64,000 nucleotides of DNA from Caulobacter sp. Root343 (lineage in GTDB: Bacteria > Pseudomonadota > Alphaproteobacteria > Caulobacterales > Caulobacteraceae): the NCBI RefSeq assembly GCF_001425745.1, contig NZ_LMDF01000009.1, forward strand, positions 62,001 to 126,000, read 5' to 3'. A model generated the notes under the pieces. It worked only from the letters and a program-made list of their open reading frames with translations. It did no database searches and was not told the DNA's origin. Shown in pieces: positions 38,301-51,310 of the stretch (the first letter of the stretch is position 1; every line of letters starts with the position of its first letter). A program made the translations under genes and the position numbers.

Positions 38301-39219
38301 GCAGATGATGGTGCTCGCCCTCGCCCGGCATGACCGGCGAAGGGTCGATCGCCTTGGACGGGCGCGGCGGCGGCAGGTCCGCGCGCGCCGGGTCGTCGGC
38401 CAGCAGGTGGGCCGCCAGCATCAGGTCGGTCTTGACCGGTCCGAAATCGGCGGCCGCCACCCAGACGCGGATCGCGGCCTGGGCGAAGGCTTCCGACAGG
38501 TCGGTGACTTCGATCATCGGCGCGGGGTCCTTGCGGATCCGCGGATCGCTTTCGGCCCGTTCGCGCAGCCGCTTCAGGACCGGCACCAGATCGGTCTTCA
38601 GCGGCACCTTGAACAGCACGTCGACCCGCCGGTTGCGGTGGGCCGAATAGTTCAGGATCACGTCGCCGAACACCTTGCTGTTGGGGATCATCACCTTGAC
38701 GTTGTCCGGCGTGGCGATCTCGGTGAACAGCAGGTCCAGGGCCTTGACGGTGCCCTGGCGGGTGGAGCTCTCGATCAGGTCGCCGACCTTATAGGGGCGG
38801 ATCAGCAGGATCATCACCCCGGCCGCCACGTTGGACAACGCCCCTTGCAGGGCCAGGCCGATGGCCAGGGAGGCCGCGCCCAGGACGGCGATGATCGAGG
38901 TGGTCTGCACGCCCAGCTGCTGCAGCACGGCCACCAGGCCCACGGCGATGATCGCGTAGCGGGTCAGGGAGGCGCTGAAGCTTTCCAGCGTTGCGTCGGG
39001 CGCGTTGCGGTGCACCTTGTTCAAGGCCCGGCGCACCACGCGGGACATCCAACCGGCGACCCAGAAGGTCACCGCCAGGATCAGGGCGGCGACCACCAGG
39101 TTCACCGCCAGCCTGCCCAGCCAGTCCAGGAAATGACTGAACATGGTCTCGTCGGCCTTCACGTTCGCGAGCGACGGCAGGGACGCGTCCGCCGGGATGA
39201 TACTGGGCTTGGTCTGCAT
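38227..39219 (-). CDS. Small-conductance mechanosensitive channel (MscS family)
   Basis: About 330 residues from ATG 39219 (an ATG at 39249 is also in frame). Three transmembrane segments occupy the first 130 residues; TM3 has the MscS pore motif GAASLAIGLALQGALSNVAAG. The conserved middle domain follows (RPYKVGDLIESSTRQGTVKALDLLFTE, MIPNSKVFGDVILNYS), then a C-terminal mixed domain and a basic tail. It should open under membrane tension to release solutes. It converges on the cystathionine gamma-lyase/synthase gene with a 74-bp overlap. Confidence 0.92.
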   Translation of the reverse strand: MQTKPSIIPADASLPSLANVKADETMFSHFLDWLGRLAVNLVVAALILAVTFWVAGWMSRVVRRALNKVHRNAPDATLESFSASLTRYAIIAVGLVAVLQQLGVQTTSIIAVLGAASLAIGLALQGALSNVAAGVMILLIRPYKVGDLIESSTRQGTVKALDLLFTEIATPDNVKVMIPNSKVFGDVILNYSAHRNRRVDVLFKVPLKTDLVPVLKRLRERAESDPRIRKDPAPMIEVTDLSEAFAQAAIRVWVAAADFGPVKTDLMLAAHLLADDPARADLPPPRPSKAIDPSPVMPGEGEHHHLLSLIKPRRGRKSDPGKTRSPQKAG

Positions 39220-39362
39220 GGAGTTCTCGATAGGCGCCCCCACGCCCATCGGTCAACGACAAGGCGAACCAACCGTTCCGCTCCGCGCATTTCGAGGCGG
39301 GAAACAGTCGGTTACATCAATTGGCTCGAAATCGTCATCAACCGACACTAGAGCGAGCGCCC

Positions 39363-40523
39363 ATGAGCATGTCCTTCATCGACCTCGCCGCGCAGCAGCG
39401 CAGGATCCGCGACAAGATCGACGCCGCCATCGCCAAGGTGCTGGACAGCGGCGCCTATGTGATGGGTCCGCAGGTCCGTGAGTTCGAGGCCAAGCTGGCG
39501 GACTTCGGCCAGGCCAAGCTGGCCCTCTCCTGCGCCAATGGCACCGACGCCATCGCCCTGCCGCTGATGGCCTGGGGCGTGGGCCGGGGCGACGCGGTGT
39601 TCTGCCCGTCCTTCACCTTCGCCGCGACGCCCGAGGTCGTGCCGTGGGTCGACGCCACGCCGGTGTTCGTCGACGTGCTGCCCGACACCTACAATCTCGA
39701 TCCGGCCAGGCTGGACGCCGCCATCGCCGCGGTGAAGGCCGAGGGCCGCCTGACGCCGAAGGTGGTGATCGCCGTCGACCTGTTCGGCCAGCCGGCCGAC
39801 TATCCAGCCATCAAGGCCATCTGCGACCGCGAAGGTCTGAAGCTGATCGCCGACAGCGCCCAGGGCTTCGGCTGCACGCTCGAGGGCAAGCACCCGCTGC
39901 ACTGGGCCGACGTCGCCACGACCAGCTTCTTCCCGGCCAAGCCGCTGGGCTGCTACGGCGACGGCGGCGCGGTGCTGACCAACGACACCACCCTGTGGGA
40001 CCTGATGGACAGCTATCGCGTCCACGGCAAGGCGGTCGGTCCGGACCTCGAGGGCAAAACCTTCGACCACGACCCCAAGTACCTGAACACCCGCATCGGC
40101 ATGAACTCGCGCCTCGACACCATCCAGGCGGCGATCCTGATCGAGAAGCTGGCCCTGTTCGCCGAGGAGATCGCGCTGCGTCAGGTCGTGGCCGACCGCT
40201 ACGCCGAGGGCCTGCGGGGCGCGGTGCTGTCGACCCCGACGGTGATCGACGGCGGGGTTTCGGTCTGGGCGCAATATGTGATCGAGCATGCGGACCGCGA
40301 CGGCCTGGCCGCGCACCTGAAGACTCAAGGGATCCCGACTGCCGTCTACTATCCCGTGCCCATGCATGTGCAGGCGCCGTACGCCCACTTCCCGCGCGGC
40401 GCCGGCGGCCTGCCGGTCACCGAGGCCAAGGCGCGGACCGTGCTGGCCCTGCCGATGCATCCGTATCTGGGCGAGGCCGATCAGACAAAGATCATCGACG
40501 CGATCCGGGCCTACAACGGCTGA
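39363..40523 (+). CDS. DegT/DnrJ/EryC1-family sugar aminotransferase
   Basis: 386 residues from ATG 39363. Resembles WbpE/WlbC-type enzymes: SFIDLAAQQRRIRDKIDAAI, SGAYVMGPQVREFEAKLA, SCANGTDAIALPLMA, PSFTFAATPEVVPWVDATPVF, and the PLP Lys in TSFFPAKPLGCYGDGGA. It aminates a keto-sugar nucleotide (3-keto or 4-keto) for surface polysaccharide. Candidate substrate is a UDP-hexuluronate or GDP-4-keto sugar; context does not decide. It is transcribed divergently from mscS. Confidence 0.88.
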   Translation: MSMSFIDLAAQQRRIRDKIDAAIAKVLDSGAYVMGPQVREFEAKLADFGQAKLALSCANGTDAIALPLMAWGVGRGDAVFCPSFTFAATPEVVPWVDATPVFVDVLPDTYNLDPARLDAAIAAVKAEGRLTPKVVIAVDLFGQPADYPAIKAICDREGLKLIADSAQGFGCTLEGKHPLHWADVATTSFFPAKPLGCYGDGGAVLTNDTTLWDLMDSYRVHGKAVGPDLEGKTFDHDPKYLNTRIGMNSRLDTIQAAILIEKLALFAEEIALRQVVADRYAEGLRGAVLSTPTVIDGGVSVWAQYVIEHADRDGLAAHLKTQGIPTAVYYPVPMHVQAPYAHFPRGAGGLPVTEAKARTVLALPMHPYLGEADQTKIIDAIRAYNG

Positions 40524-40616
40524 TCGCACCGTTAGGTCTGGCGTCGCGCGCCCCAGGCCCTATATGCCGCGCGTATGCGTCTCGTGGCTGGGGCGTCAGC
40601 CCAGGCGAGAAAATCC

Positions 40617-41867
40617 ATGTCCGACACCGCTCCCTCGCCGCACCCCGGCATGGGCTTTGGCCAGTTCGTCGCCCTGATCGCGGCGATGATGGCCACCAAC
40701 GCCCTGGCCATCGACTCCATGCTGCCGGCCCTGCCGCATATCGGCGAGGCGCTGGGGATCCATGATCCGAACGCCCGCCAGTGGGTGATCACCTCCTACC
40801 TGCTCGGCTTCGGCGTCGCCCAGCTGGTCTATGGCTCGCTGGCCGACCGCTATGGCCGCAAGCCGGTGCTGATGGTCGGGCTGACGCTCTACACCCTGTT
40901 CGCCGCCCTCTGCGCCTTCTCGACCTCGTTCGAGATGCTGCTGATCGCGCGGTTCCTGACCGGCCTTGGCGCGGCCTCGACCCGGGTGCTGGCGGTGTCG
41001 ATCGTCCGCGACTGCTATGCCGGCCGCCAGATGGCGCGGGTGATGTCGCTGGCCTTCATCGTCTTCCTGGCCACCCCGGTGATCGCGCCGTCGCTGGGCC
41101 AGGCGATCATGCTGTTCGCCTCGTGGCGGTGGATCTTCGGCGTGCTGTCGATCTTCGGCTTGATCGTCATCGCCTGGGCGGCGATCAAGCTGCCCGAGAC
41201 CCAGCACCCGGAGGATCGCATCCCGATCTCGGTGGCGGGCGTCACCTCGGCCTTCAAGATCGCGCTCACCGACCGTATCGCCATGGGCTACACCCTGGCC
41301 GCGGCCCTGGTCCTGAGCGGCTTGTTCGGCTTTCTCAACTCGGCCCAGCAGGTGTTCGTCGACGTGCTGGGCGCGGGCGACATCTTTCCGCTGATCTTCG
41401 CCGGCATCGCCGGCGCCATGGCCGTCTCGTCGCTGCTGAACTCGCGGATCGTGGAACGGCTCGGCATGCGCAAGGTCTCGCACTGGGCGCTGATCGGCTT
41501 CATCGGCGTCGCGGCCGCCCATGCGGTGGTGGCGATGACCGGTCACGAGACCCTGTGGACCTTCGCCCTGATGCAGGCCGCCATGATGTTCTGCTTCGGC
41601 CTGGTCATGTCGAACTTCGGGGCCATCGCCATGGAGCCGCTGGGCCATGTCGCGGGCGCGGCCGCCTCGATCCAGGGTTTCATCACCACGATCGGCGGGG
41701 CCCTGTGCGGCTTCGTCATCGGCCAGCTGTTCGACGGCACCACCGTGCCGCTGACCTTGGGCTTCACCGGTTTCGGTTTGGCGGGCCTGCTGATGGTGCT
41801 GGCCACCGAGAAGGGCAAGCTGTTCCAGACGGGTGCGGTCTCGCCCGCCCCGGCGGCGGCGCACTAG
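40617..41867 (+). CDS. Bcr/CflA-family multidrug MFS transporter
   Basis: 416 residues from ATG 40617 (AGGCGAGA upstream; an ATG at 40575 lies in frame but is unlikely). It has 12 hydrophobic segments and DHA1 motifs: motif A GSLADRYGRKPVL, motif B LLIARFLTGLGAASTRV, motif C AFIVFLATPVIAPSLGQ. Bcr/CflA proteins export bicyclomycin, drugs or peptides using the proton gradient. The final 4 bp overlap the stop of the DNA ligase gene on the opposite strand. Confidence 0.9.
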   Translation: MSDTAPSPHPGMGFGQFVALIAAMMATNALAIDSMLPALPHIGEALGIHDPNARQWVITSYLLGFGVAQLVYGSLADRYGRKPVLMVGLTLYTLFAALCAFSTSFEMLLIARFLTGLGAASTRVLAVSIVRDCYAGRQMARVMSLAFIVFLATPVIAPSLGQAIMLFASWRWIFGVLSIFGLIVIAWAAIKLPETQHPEDRIPISVAGVTSAFKIALTDRIAMGYTLAAALVLSGLFGFLNSAQQVFVDVLGAGDIFPLIFAGIAGAMAVSSLLNSRIVERLGMRKVSHWALIGFIGVAAAHAVVAMTGHETLWTFALMQAAMMFCFGLVMSNFGAIAMEPLGHVAGAAASIQGFITTIGGALCGFVIGQLFDGTTVPLTLGFTGFGLAGLLMVLATEKGKLFQTGAVSPAPAAAH

Positions 41868-43468
41868 TCCAGCATCGCCTCCAGCGTCGCCAGCTCGTCG
41901 GCTTCGCGCGAGGGCTTGTCCCAGCGGATGCGGTTGATGCGCGGAAAGCGCATGGCCACGCCGGACTTGTGGCGGGTCGAGCGCTGTAGGCCCTCAAATG
42001 CCACTTCGAACACCAGGCCGAACTCCTGGTCGGCCCGCACCGATCGCACCGGGCCGAAGCGCTCGATCGTGTGGTCGCGGACGAACTTGTCGATCAGCTT
42101 CAGCTCCTCGTCGGTGAAGCCGAAATAGGCCTTGCCGACGGGGGTCAGGCCGCGTCGGCCCTCCTCGTCCTCGCGCCAGACGCCGAAGGTGTAGTCAGAA
42201 TAGAAGCTGGAGCGCTTGCCGTGACCGCGCTGGGCGTACATCAGCACCGCGTCGATCAGGTGCGGGTCGCGCTTCCACTTGAACCACGGACCCTTCGGCC
42301 GCCCCGGCTCGTAGACGCTGTCACGGCGCTTCAGCATCAGGCCTTCGGAGAGGCGCGCATCGCCCTCGGGCGGGTCCAGGCGCAGAGCGGCCAGGTCTTC
42401 CCAGCTTGAGAAGGGCTGCAGCGGCGACAGGTCGATGCGCGTGGTCTTCAGCCGCGCCACGAACGCCTCCAGCCGCGCGCGGCGCTCGACGAAGGGCAGG
42501 CCGCGCAGGTCCTCCTCGCCGTCCAGCATCAGGTCGTAGGCGCGGATTCCGGCCGGGAAGCTCGCCAGCTGCTTGGCGTCGACGGTCTTGCGGTTCAGCC
42601 GCTGCTGCAGGTCGCCGAACGGAGCCAGGGCGCCGTCGCGCAGGACCAACAGCTCGCCGTCGATCGCGCCCTCGAAGTCCAGCGCCTCGACCACGTCGGG
42701 GAAGCTGGCCGAGATGTCGTCGCCGGTGCGGGTGTAGAGCCGCCGCTCGCCGCGCTCGCTGACCGCCTGGACGCGGATGCCGTCCCACTTCCATTCGGCC
42801 ACATAGTCGGCGGGATCCAGCTTGGCGAAGTCGACCACCTCGTCGATCGGCTGGGCCAGCATCACGGGCCTGAAACGCCCCGGCGCGTCGGGCGAGGGGC
42901 GTTCGGACCGTCCCTCCAGCCAGGTGAACAGGTCGCCATAGGGTGGCGCCATCGCGTGCCAGACCTCCTCGATCTCGCCGATCTCGACCCCGCCGAAATT
43001 GGCGCAGGCCTGCTTGGCCAGGCGCGAGGACACGCCGACCCGCAGGCCGCCGGTCATCAGCTTCAGCAGCGCCCAGCGGCCGTCCGGGTCCAAGGCGTCC
43101 AGCCAACCTTCGATCAGCCGCTGGACCTCGGTCCGCGAAGCCGAGTGCAGGGCGTCGACGACCTCGGACAGCTCCGGCGGGCGATTGGCCCCGGGCTTGG
43201 CGGGCCAGACCAGGGCGACGGTCTCGGCCAGGTCGCCGACATAGTCGTAGGACCAGGCGAACAGCTGGGCGTCCATCCGCGCCTCGACCGCCTTGCGGAT
43301 GAAGGCCGGCTTGGCGGCGTTGAACGACAGGGCGCCGGTCAGGGCCGCCAGGGCGTAGCCGCGATCGGGGTCCGGCGTCTGGCGCAGGTGGTCCTCGATC
43401 AGGGTCAGCTTGGCGTTGCGCGAGGCCGTCAGCGACAGGCGATCCAGCAGGTGAGCGAAGGCGCGCAT
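41864..43468 (-). CDS. ATP-dependent DNA ligase (Lig associated type)
   Basis: About 534 residues from ATG 43468 (43474 also possible). An N-terminal DNA-binding region (FAHLLDRLSLTASRNAKLTLIEDHL) precedes the nucleotidyltransferase domain with the adenylated Lys in YVAEWKWDGIRVQ, motif III AIDGELLV, motif IV SEGLMLKRRDSVYEPG, motif V KGPWFKWKRD, and a C-terminal OB fold with GLVFEVAFEGLQRSTRHKSGVAMRFPRI. It seals nicks using ATP and is of the bacterial repair type often found with an Lhr-family helicase and an exonuclease; none of those is visible here. Confidence 0.92.
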   Translation of the reverse strand: MRAFAHLLDRLSLTASRNAKLTLIEDHLRQTPDPDRGYALAALTGALSFNAAKPAFIRKAVEARMDAQLFAWSYDYVGDLAETVALVWPAKPGANRPPELSEVVDALHSASRTEVQRLIEGWLDALDPDGRWALLKLMTGGLRVGVSSRLAKQACANFGGVEIGEIEEVWHAMAPPYGDLFTWLEGRSERPSPDAPGRFRPVMLAQPIDEVVDFAKLDPADYVAEWKWDGIRVQAVSERGERRLYTRTGDDISASFPDVVEALDFEGAIDGELLVLRDGALAPFGDLQQRLNRKTVDAKQLASFPAGIRAYDLMLDGEEDLRGLPFVERRARLEAFVARLKTTRIDLSPLQPFSSWEDLAALRLDPPEGDARLSEGLMLKRRDSVYEPGRPKGPWFKWKRDPHLIDAVLMYAQRGHGKRSSFYSDYTFGVWREDEEGRRGLTPVGKAYFGFTDEELKLIDKFVRDHTIERFGPVRSVRADQEFGLVFEVAFEGLQRSTRHKSGVAMRFPRINRIRWDKPSREADELATLEAMLD

Positions 43469-43523
43469 GGACATGGAATGTCGAGCGGCCTCCGTTCGTT
43501 CAACCGACGTCCTAACCAAGCCG

Positions 43524-43553
43524 CCGTGACCCTCTCGCGCAAGAGGGGTGAGG
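43524..43553. repeat. Short palindromic unit related to the 44029-44198 element
   Basis: CCCTCT and AGAGGG (43530-43535 and 43542-43547) form a hairpin around CGCGCA, followed by GTGAGG. The block resembles one end of the larger repeat 500 bp away and appears to be a solitary unit, upstream of the thioesterase gene and just before the ligase start on the other strand. Confidence 0.45.
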
Positions 43554-43564
43554 ATGCTAGATTA

Positions 43565-43576
43565 AAACAATTGTTT
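43565..43576. promoter_or_regulatory. Perfect 12-bp palindrome AAACAATTGTTT
   Basis: An AT-rich perfect palindrome centred 26 bp upstream of the thioesterase start and between it and the divergent ligase gene. It fits a dimeric repressor operator; no regulator is encoded next to it. Confidence 0.45.
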
Positions 43577-43596
43577 GAAGTCGATGCGAGGCGGTC

Positions 43597-44028
43597 ATGG
43601 ACGAGATCCCCGAGGGCTTCGGCCCGCACACCCGCAAGAGCCCGCTGACCGATCCGTGGGAGCCGCTCTACGCCAAGCCGACGGCGGACCGCCTCGTGCT
43701 GGGCGCGCGGGTGCGGGAGGCGCACTGCAACTCGCGAGGCATGCCGCACGGCGGCTTCCTGGCCGCCCTGGCCGACAACGCCATGGGCCTGTCGCTGGGC
43801 GTGAACCTGGCGGTCGCGCGCCAGCCGGTTGGCGGCCTCGTCACCGTGTCCCTGACGCTCGACTATCTGGGCGCGGCCAAGCTGGGCCAATGGCTCGAGT
43901 TCGACACCGACTTCGTCAAGCTGGGCCGCTCGATCTGCTTCGCCGAGGCGACGGTGCGCGCGGACGGGGTGGCCGTGGCCCGGGCGCGAGCGACGTTCAA
44001 GGTCCTGGAGGCCAAGGCGGCGGCATGA
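43597..44028 (+). CDS. PaaI-type hotdog-fold thioesterase
   Basis: 143 residues. The hotdog fold's central helix carries GMPHGGFLAALADNAMGLSLG, with the HGG and catalytic-acid (D in ADNA) of PaaI-like acyl-CoA thioesterases; strands GGLVTVSLTLDYLGAAKLGQW and FVKLGRSICFAEATVR follow. It likely hydrolyses an acyl-CoA thioester. The stop codon abuts a large inverted-repeat element. Confidence 0.88.
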   Translation: MDEIPEGFGPHTRKSPLTDPWEPLYAKPTADRLVLGARVREAHCNSRGMPHGGFLAALADNAMGLSLGVNLAVARQPVGGLVTVSLTLDYLGAAKLGQWLEFDTDFVKLGRSICFAEATVRADGVAVARARATFKVLEAKAAA

Positions 44029-44198
44029 GTTTCCTTCTCCCCTTGCGGGAGAAGGTGGCGACGTCAGGCGACGGATGAGGGGTCGCACGAACAGAAACGC
44101 CGCGACCAGCGGTCAAGCCGGTCGCGGCGGATCCTGTCTTCAACCCCTCACCCGACCGCCTACGGCTGCCACCCTCTCCCGCAAGGGGAGAGGGAAAC
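44029..44198. repeat. 170-bp nested inverted-repeat element (MITE/BIME-like)
   Basis: The first about 54 bp (from GTTTCC at 44029) and last about 54 bp (to GGAAAC at 44198) are imperfect inverted repeats, sharing CTCCCCTTGCGGGAGA and TGAGGGGT blocks. The 60-bp centre holds its own inverted repeat CGCCGCGACC/GGTCGCGGCG (44098-44107 and 44120-44129). It lies exactly between the convergent thioesterase and gltB genes and encodes no protein. It may act as a two-way terminator and looks like a non-autonomous mobile repeat. Confidence 0.75.
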
Positions 44199-44205
44199 CG
44201 GATGA

Positions 44206-48729
<4,524 letters not shown>

Positions 48730-48748
48730 GGTCTTCAGGTCCTCTCTC

Positions 48749-50197
48749 TTATTCCGCCGCGATCAGCGCGGGCGCGCCGACCTTGGCCTGCAGGTAGCGG
48801 TGGATGGCGTCGGCGGCGTCGCGGCCATCCTTGATCGCCCAGACGACCAGCGAGGCGCCGCGGACGATGTCGCCGGCGGCGAACACGCCGTCGAGATTGG
48901 TCATCTGGTTGCGGACGTCGGCCTTGACCGTGCCCCAGCGGGTGACCTTCAGGTCGGGGGCCGACCAGGCTTCCGGCAGGTTCTCGGGCTCGAAGCCCAG
49001 GGCCTTCAGCACCAGCTGGGCCGGACGGTCGAAGTCGCCGCCGGGGATTTCCTCGGGGCTCTGGCGGCCCGAGGCGTCAGGCGCGCCCAGGCGCATGCGG
49101 ATGGCGCGCACGCCGGTGACGGCCTCGGCCTCGCCGGACAGGGCGCGGGGGGCGGCCAGCCATTCGAAGGTGACGCCTTCTTCCTCGGCATTGGCCACTT
49201 CGCGCATCGAGCCGGGCATGTTGGCCTTGTCGCGGCGATAGAGGCAGGTGACCGAGGCCGCGCCCTGGCGGATGGCGGTGCGCACGCAGTCCATGGCGGT
49301 GTCGCCGCCGCCGACCACGACGACGTCCTTGCCCTCGGCGTTCAGCTCGCCCGACTCGTAGGCCGGCACGGCGTCGCCCAGGCCCACGCGGTTGGAGGCG
49401 ATCAGATAGTCCAGCGCGGGCGCGACGCCCTTGCTGCCGCCGCCGGGCACGGTCAGGTCACGGGCGGCATAGACGCCGACGGCGATCAGCACCGCGTCGT
49501 GCTTGGCGCGCAGGTCTTCCAGGGTGGCGTCCTTGCCGACCTCGAAGCCCAGCTTGAACGCGACGCCGCCGTCGGCCAGGCGCCGGGTGCGGCGCTCGAC
49601 GACGTCCTTTTCCAGCTTGAAGCCGGGGATGCCGTAGATCAGCAGGCCGCCGGCGCGGTCGTGACGGTCGTAGACGGTGACGTCATAGCCGTCCTCGCGC
49701 AGCTTCTCGGCGGCGGCCAAGCCGGCGGGGCCGGCGCCGATCACGCCGACCGATTGACCGCGCGCCGCACCGGCGACCAGCGGCTTTACCCAGCCCATCT
49801 CCCAAGCCTTGTCGGTCAGATAGCGTTCGACCGAGCCGATCGTCACGGTGCCGTGACCCGATTGCTCTATGACGCAGTTGCCTTCGCACAGACGATCCTG
49901 GGGGCAGATCCTGCCGCAGACTTCCGGCATGGAATTGGTCGCCTGCGACAGGGCGTAGGCTTCTTCCAGGCGGCCTTCGGCCGTCATCCGTAACCAGTCG
50001 GGAATGTTGTTGTGCAGCGGGCAGTGGGTCTGACAGAACGGCACGCCGCACTGCGAGCAACGCGAGGCCTGCTCGTTGGCCTTGGCGTCGATGAAGTCCG
50101 CATAGATTTCGTGGAAGTCGCCAGAACGCTCGGCCGCCGCACGCTTTTCAGGCGTCTTGCGGGCCACCGTCGTGAATTTCAGCATGCGCTCGGCCAT
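48749..50197 (-). CDS. gltD: Glutamate synthase (NADPH), small subunit
   Basis: 482 residues. The N-terminal cysteine-rich Fe-S region reads SRCSQCGVPFCQTHCPLHN and CGRICPQDRLCEGNCVIE. FAD- and NADPH-binding Rossmann motifs follow: GVIGAGPAGLAAAEKL and VVVGGGDTAMDCVRTAIRQGA. The subunit delivers electrons from NADPH to gltB. It is the first gene of the minus-strand gltD-gltB unit; the promoter should lie in 50198-50425, shared with uppP. Confidence 0.96.
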   Translation of the reverse strand: MAERMLKFTTVARKTPEKRAAAERSGDFHEIYADFIDAKANEQASRCSQCGVPFCQTHCPLHNNIPDWLRMTAEGRLEEAYALSQATNSMPEVCGRICPQDRLCEGNCVIEQSGHGTVTIGSVERYLTDKAWEMGWVKPLVAGAARGQSVGVIGAGPAGLAAAEKLREDGYDVTVYDRHDRAGGLLIYGIPGFKLEKDVVERRTRRLADGGVAFKLGFEVGKDATLEDLRAKHDAVLIAVGVYAARDLTVPGGGSKGVAPALDYLIASNRVGLGDAVPAYESGELNAEGKDVVVVGGGDTAMDCVRTAIRQGAASVTCLYRRDKANMPGSMREVANAEEEGVTFEWLAAPRALSGEAEAVTGVRAIRMRLGAPDASGRQSPEEIPGGDFDRPAQLVLKALGFEPENLPEAWSAPDLKVTRWGTVKADVRNQMTNLDGVFAAGDIVRGASLVVWAIKDGRDAADAIHRYLQAKVGAPALIAAE

Positions 50198-50425
50198 GCG
50201 ACTTCCCTCGCCCCCGTCACGGGAGAAAAATTGCTCAGGCGGGCCTAATACGGACTCTTTGGGGCAATAAGAATGTGGTGGTCAAAAATATAGACTTATA
50301 TCGCCCTGCCGGGGGTGTGGTCATTGAGATCGACTCGCAACATCCGAGCGAATTAGTCCACTTTGTGGATTTACCGCCTATTTACCCTATCGGGCGCACG
50401 CCAAGGCGGGGTTTGGAGCCGAACA
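50198..50425. promoter_or_regulatory. Divergent gltD/uppP promoter region
   Basis: 228 bp, clearly richer in A+T than the flanks. It contains an inverted repeat ATATA-GACT-TATAT at 50288-50301 and two GANTC sites near 50254 and 50332, the target of the CcrM methyltransferase in Caulobacter. No ORF is present. Promoter elements for both genes are expected but I cannot assign -35/-10 boxes with certainty. Confidence 0.5.
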
Positions 50426-51229
50426 ATGCCTGACTGGTTGAGCGCTATCATTCTGGGTCTGGTCGAGGGGCTGACGGAGTTCATTCCCGTCTCCTCGACC
50501 GGCCACCTGTTGCTGACCAAAGAGCTGATGGGGCTGAAGGACCCCTCCTGGGACACCTTCATCGTGCTGATCCAGCTGGGCGCGATCCTGGCGGTGGTGG
50601 CGCTCTATTTCCAGAAGCTGTGGAAGGTGCTGATCGGCCTGCCGACCCGCCCCGAGGCGCGGCGGTTCGCCCTGAGCGTCATCGTCGCGGTCATTCCGGC
50701 CTTCGTGGCCGGCCTGCTGCTGCACGACGTGATCAAGAAGTTCCTGTTCGAGAGCCCGTTGATCATCTGCTGGTCGCTGCTGATCGGCGGGATCATCCTG
50801 TTGGCCATCGACAAGAAGGCTCCGCCGGCCGTCGATCACGACGCCATGGACCTGCCGCTGCACAAGGCGCTGATCGTCGGCCTGTTCCAGTGCCTGTCGC
50901 TAGTGCCCGGCGTGTCGCGCTCGGGCTCCACCATCGTCGGCTCCATGCTGTTCGGCATCGAGCGCCGGGCCGCGGCCGAGTTCAGCTTTTTCATGGCCAT
51001 CCCGATCATGGTCGGGGCCTTCGCCCTGGACGTCTACAAGAACCGCGACGCCCTGGACGCCGGCCATGTCGGCATCGTGGCGATCGGCTTCGTCGTGTCG
51101 TTCCTGTCGGGCCTGGTGGTGGTCAAGTACATGCTCGACTTCGTCGGCAAGCGCGGCTTCGCCCCGTTCGCCTGGTGGCGGATCGCCGTCGGCATCGGCG
51201 GCCTGGCGGTGCTGTACCTGCGCCACTGA
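50426..51229 (+). CDS. uppP: Undecaprenyl-diphosphate phosphatase
   Basis: 267 residues from ATG 50426, with GGAG 7 bases upstream. Multi-pass membrane protein of the BacA/UppP family: GLVEGLTEFIPVSSTGHLLL and the second motif PGVSRSGSTIVGSMLFGIER hold the conserved Glu-rich and PGxSRSG residues. It recycles undecaprenyl diphosphate to the monophosphate carrier used for peptidoglycan and surface sugars. Divergent from gltD. Confidence 0.95.
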   Translation: MPDWLSAIILGLVEGLTEFIPVSSTGHLLLTKELMGLKDPSWDTFIVLIQLGAILAVVALYFQKLWKVLIGLPTRPEARRFALSVIVAVIPAFVAGLLLHDVIKKFLFESPLIICWSLLIGGIILLAIDKKAPPAVDHDAMDLPLHKALIVGLFQCLSLVPGVSRSGSTIVGSMLFGIERRAAAEFSFFMAIPIMVGAFALDVYKNRDALDAGHVGIVAIGFVVSFLSGLVVVKYMLDFVGKRGFAPFAWWRIAVGIGGLAVLYLRH

Positions 51230-51254
51230 GCCAGCGGCGAGGCCGCTGAAGCAA

Positions 51255-51286
51255 AAAGGGCGGGCGCCTCGCGGCGTCCGCCCTTT
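51255..51286. terminator. Rho-independent terminator between uppP and the NDUFA9-like gene
   Basis: AAAGGGCGGGCGCC (51255-51268) and GGCGTCCGCCCTTT (51273-51286) pair with one G-U over 14 bp around TCGC. The stem ends in TTT on both strands, so it can stop the convergent uppP and downstream genes. Confidence 0.85.
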
Positions 51287-51310
51287 GTCGTTTGGCCTTG
51301 GCTGAAAGGC

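Noticed and set aside
44029-44198. CRISPR array
   Set aside because: The repeats are one pair of inverted, not direct regularly spaced, sequences and no cas genes are present.
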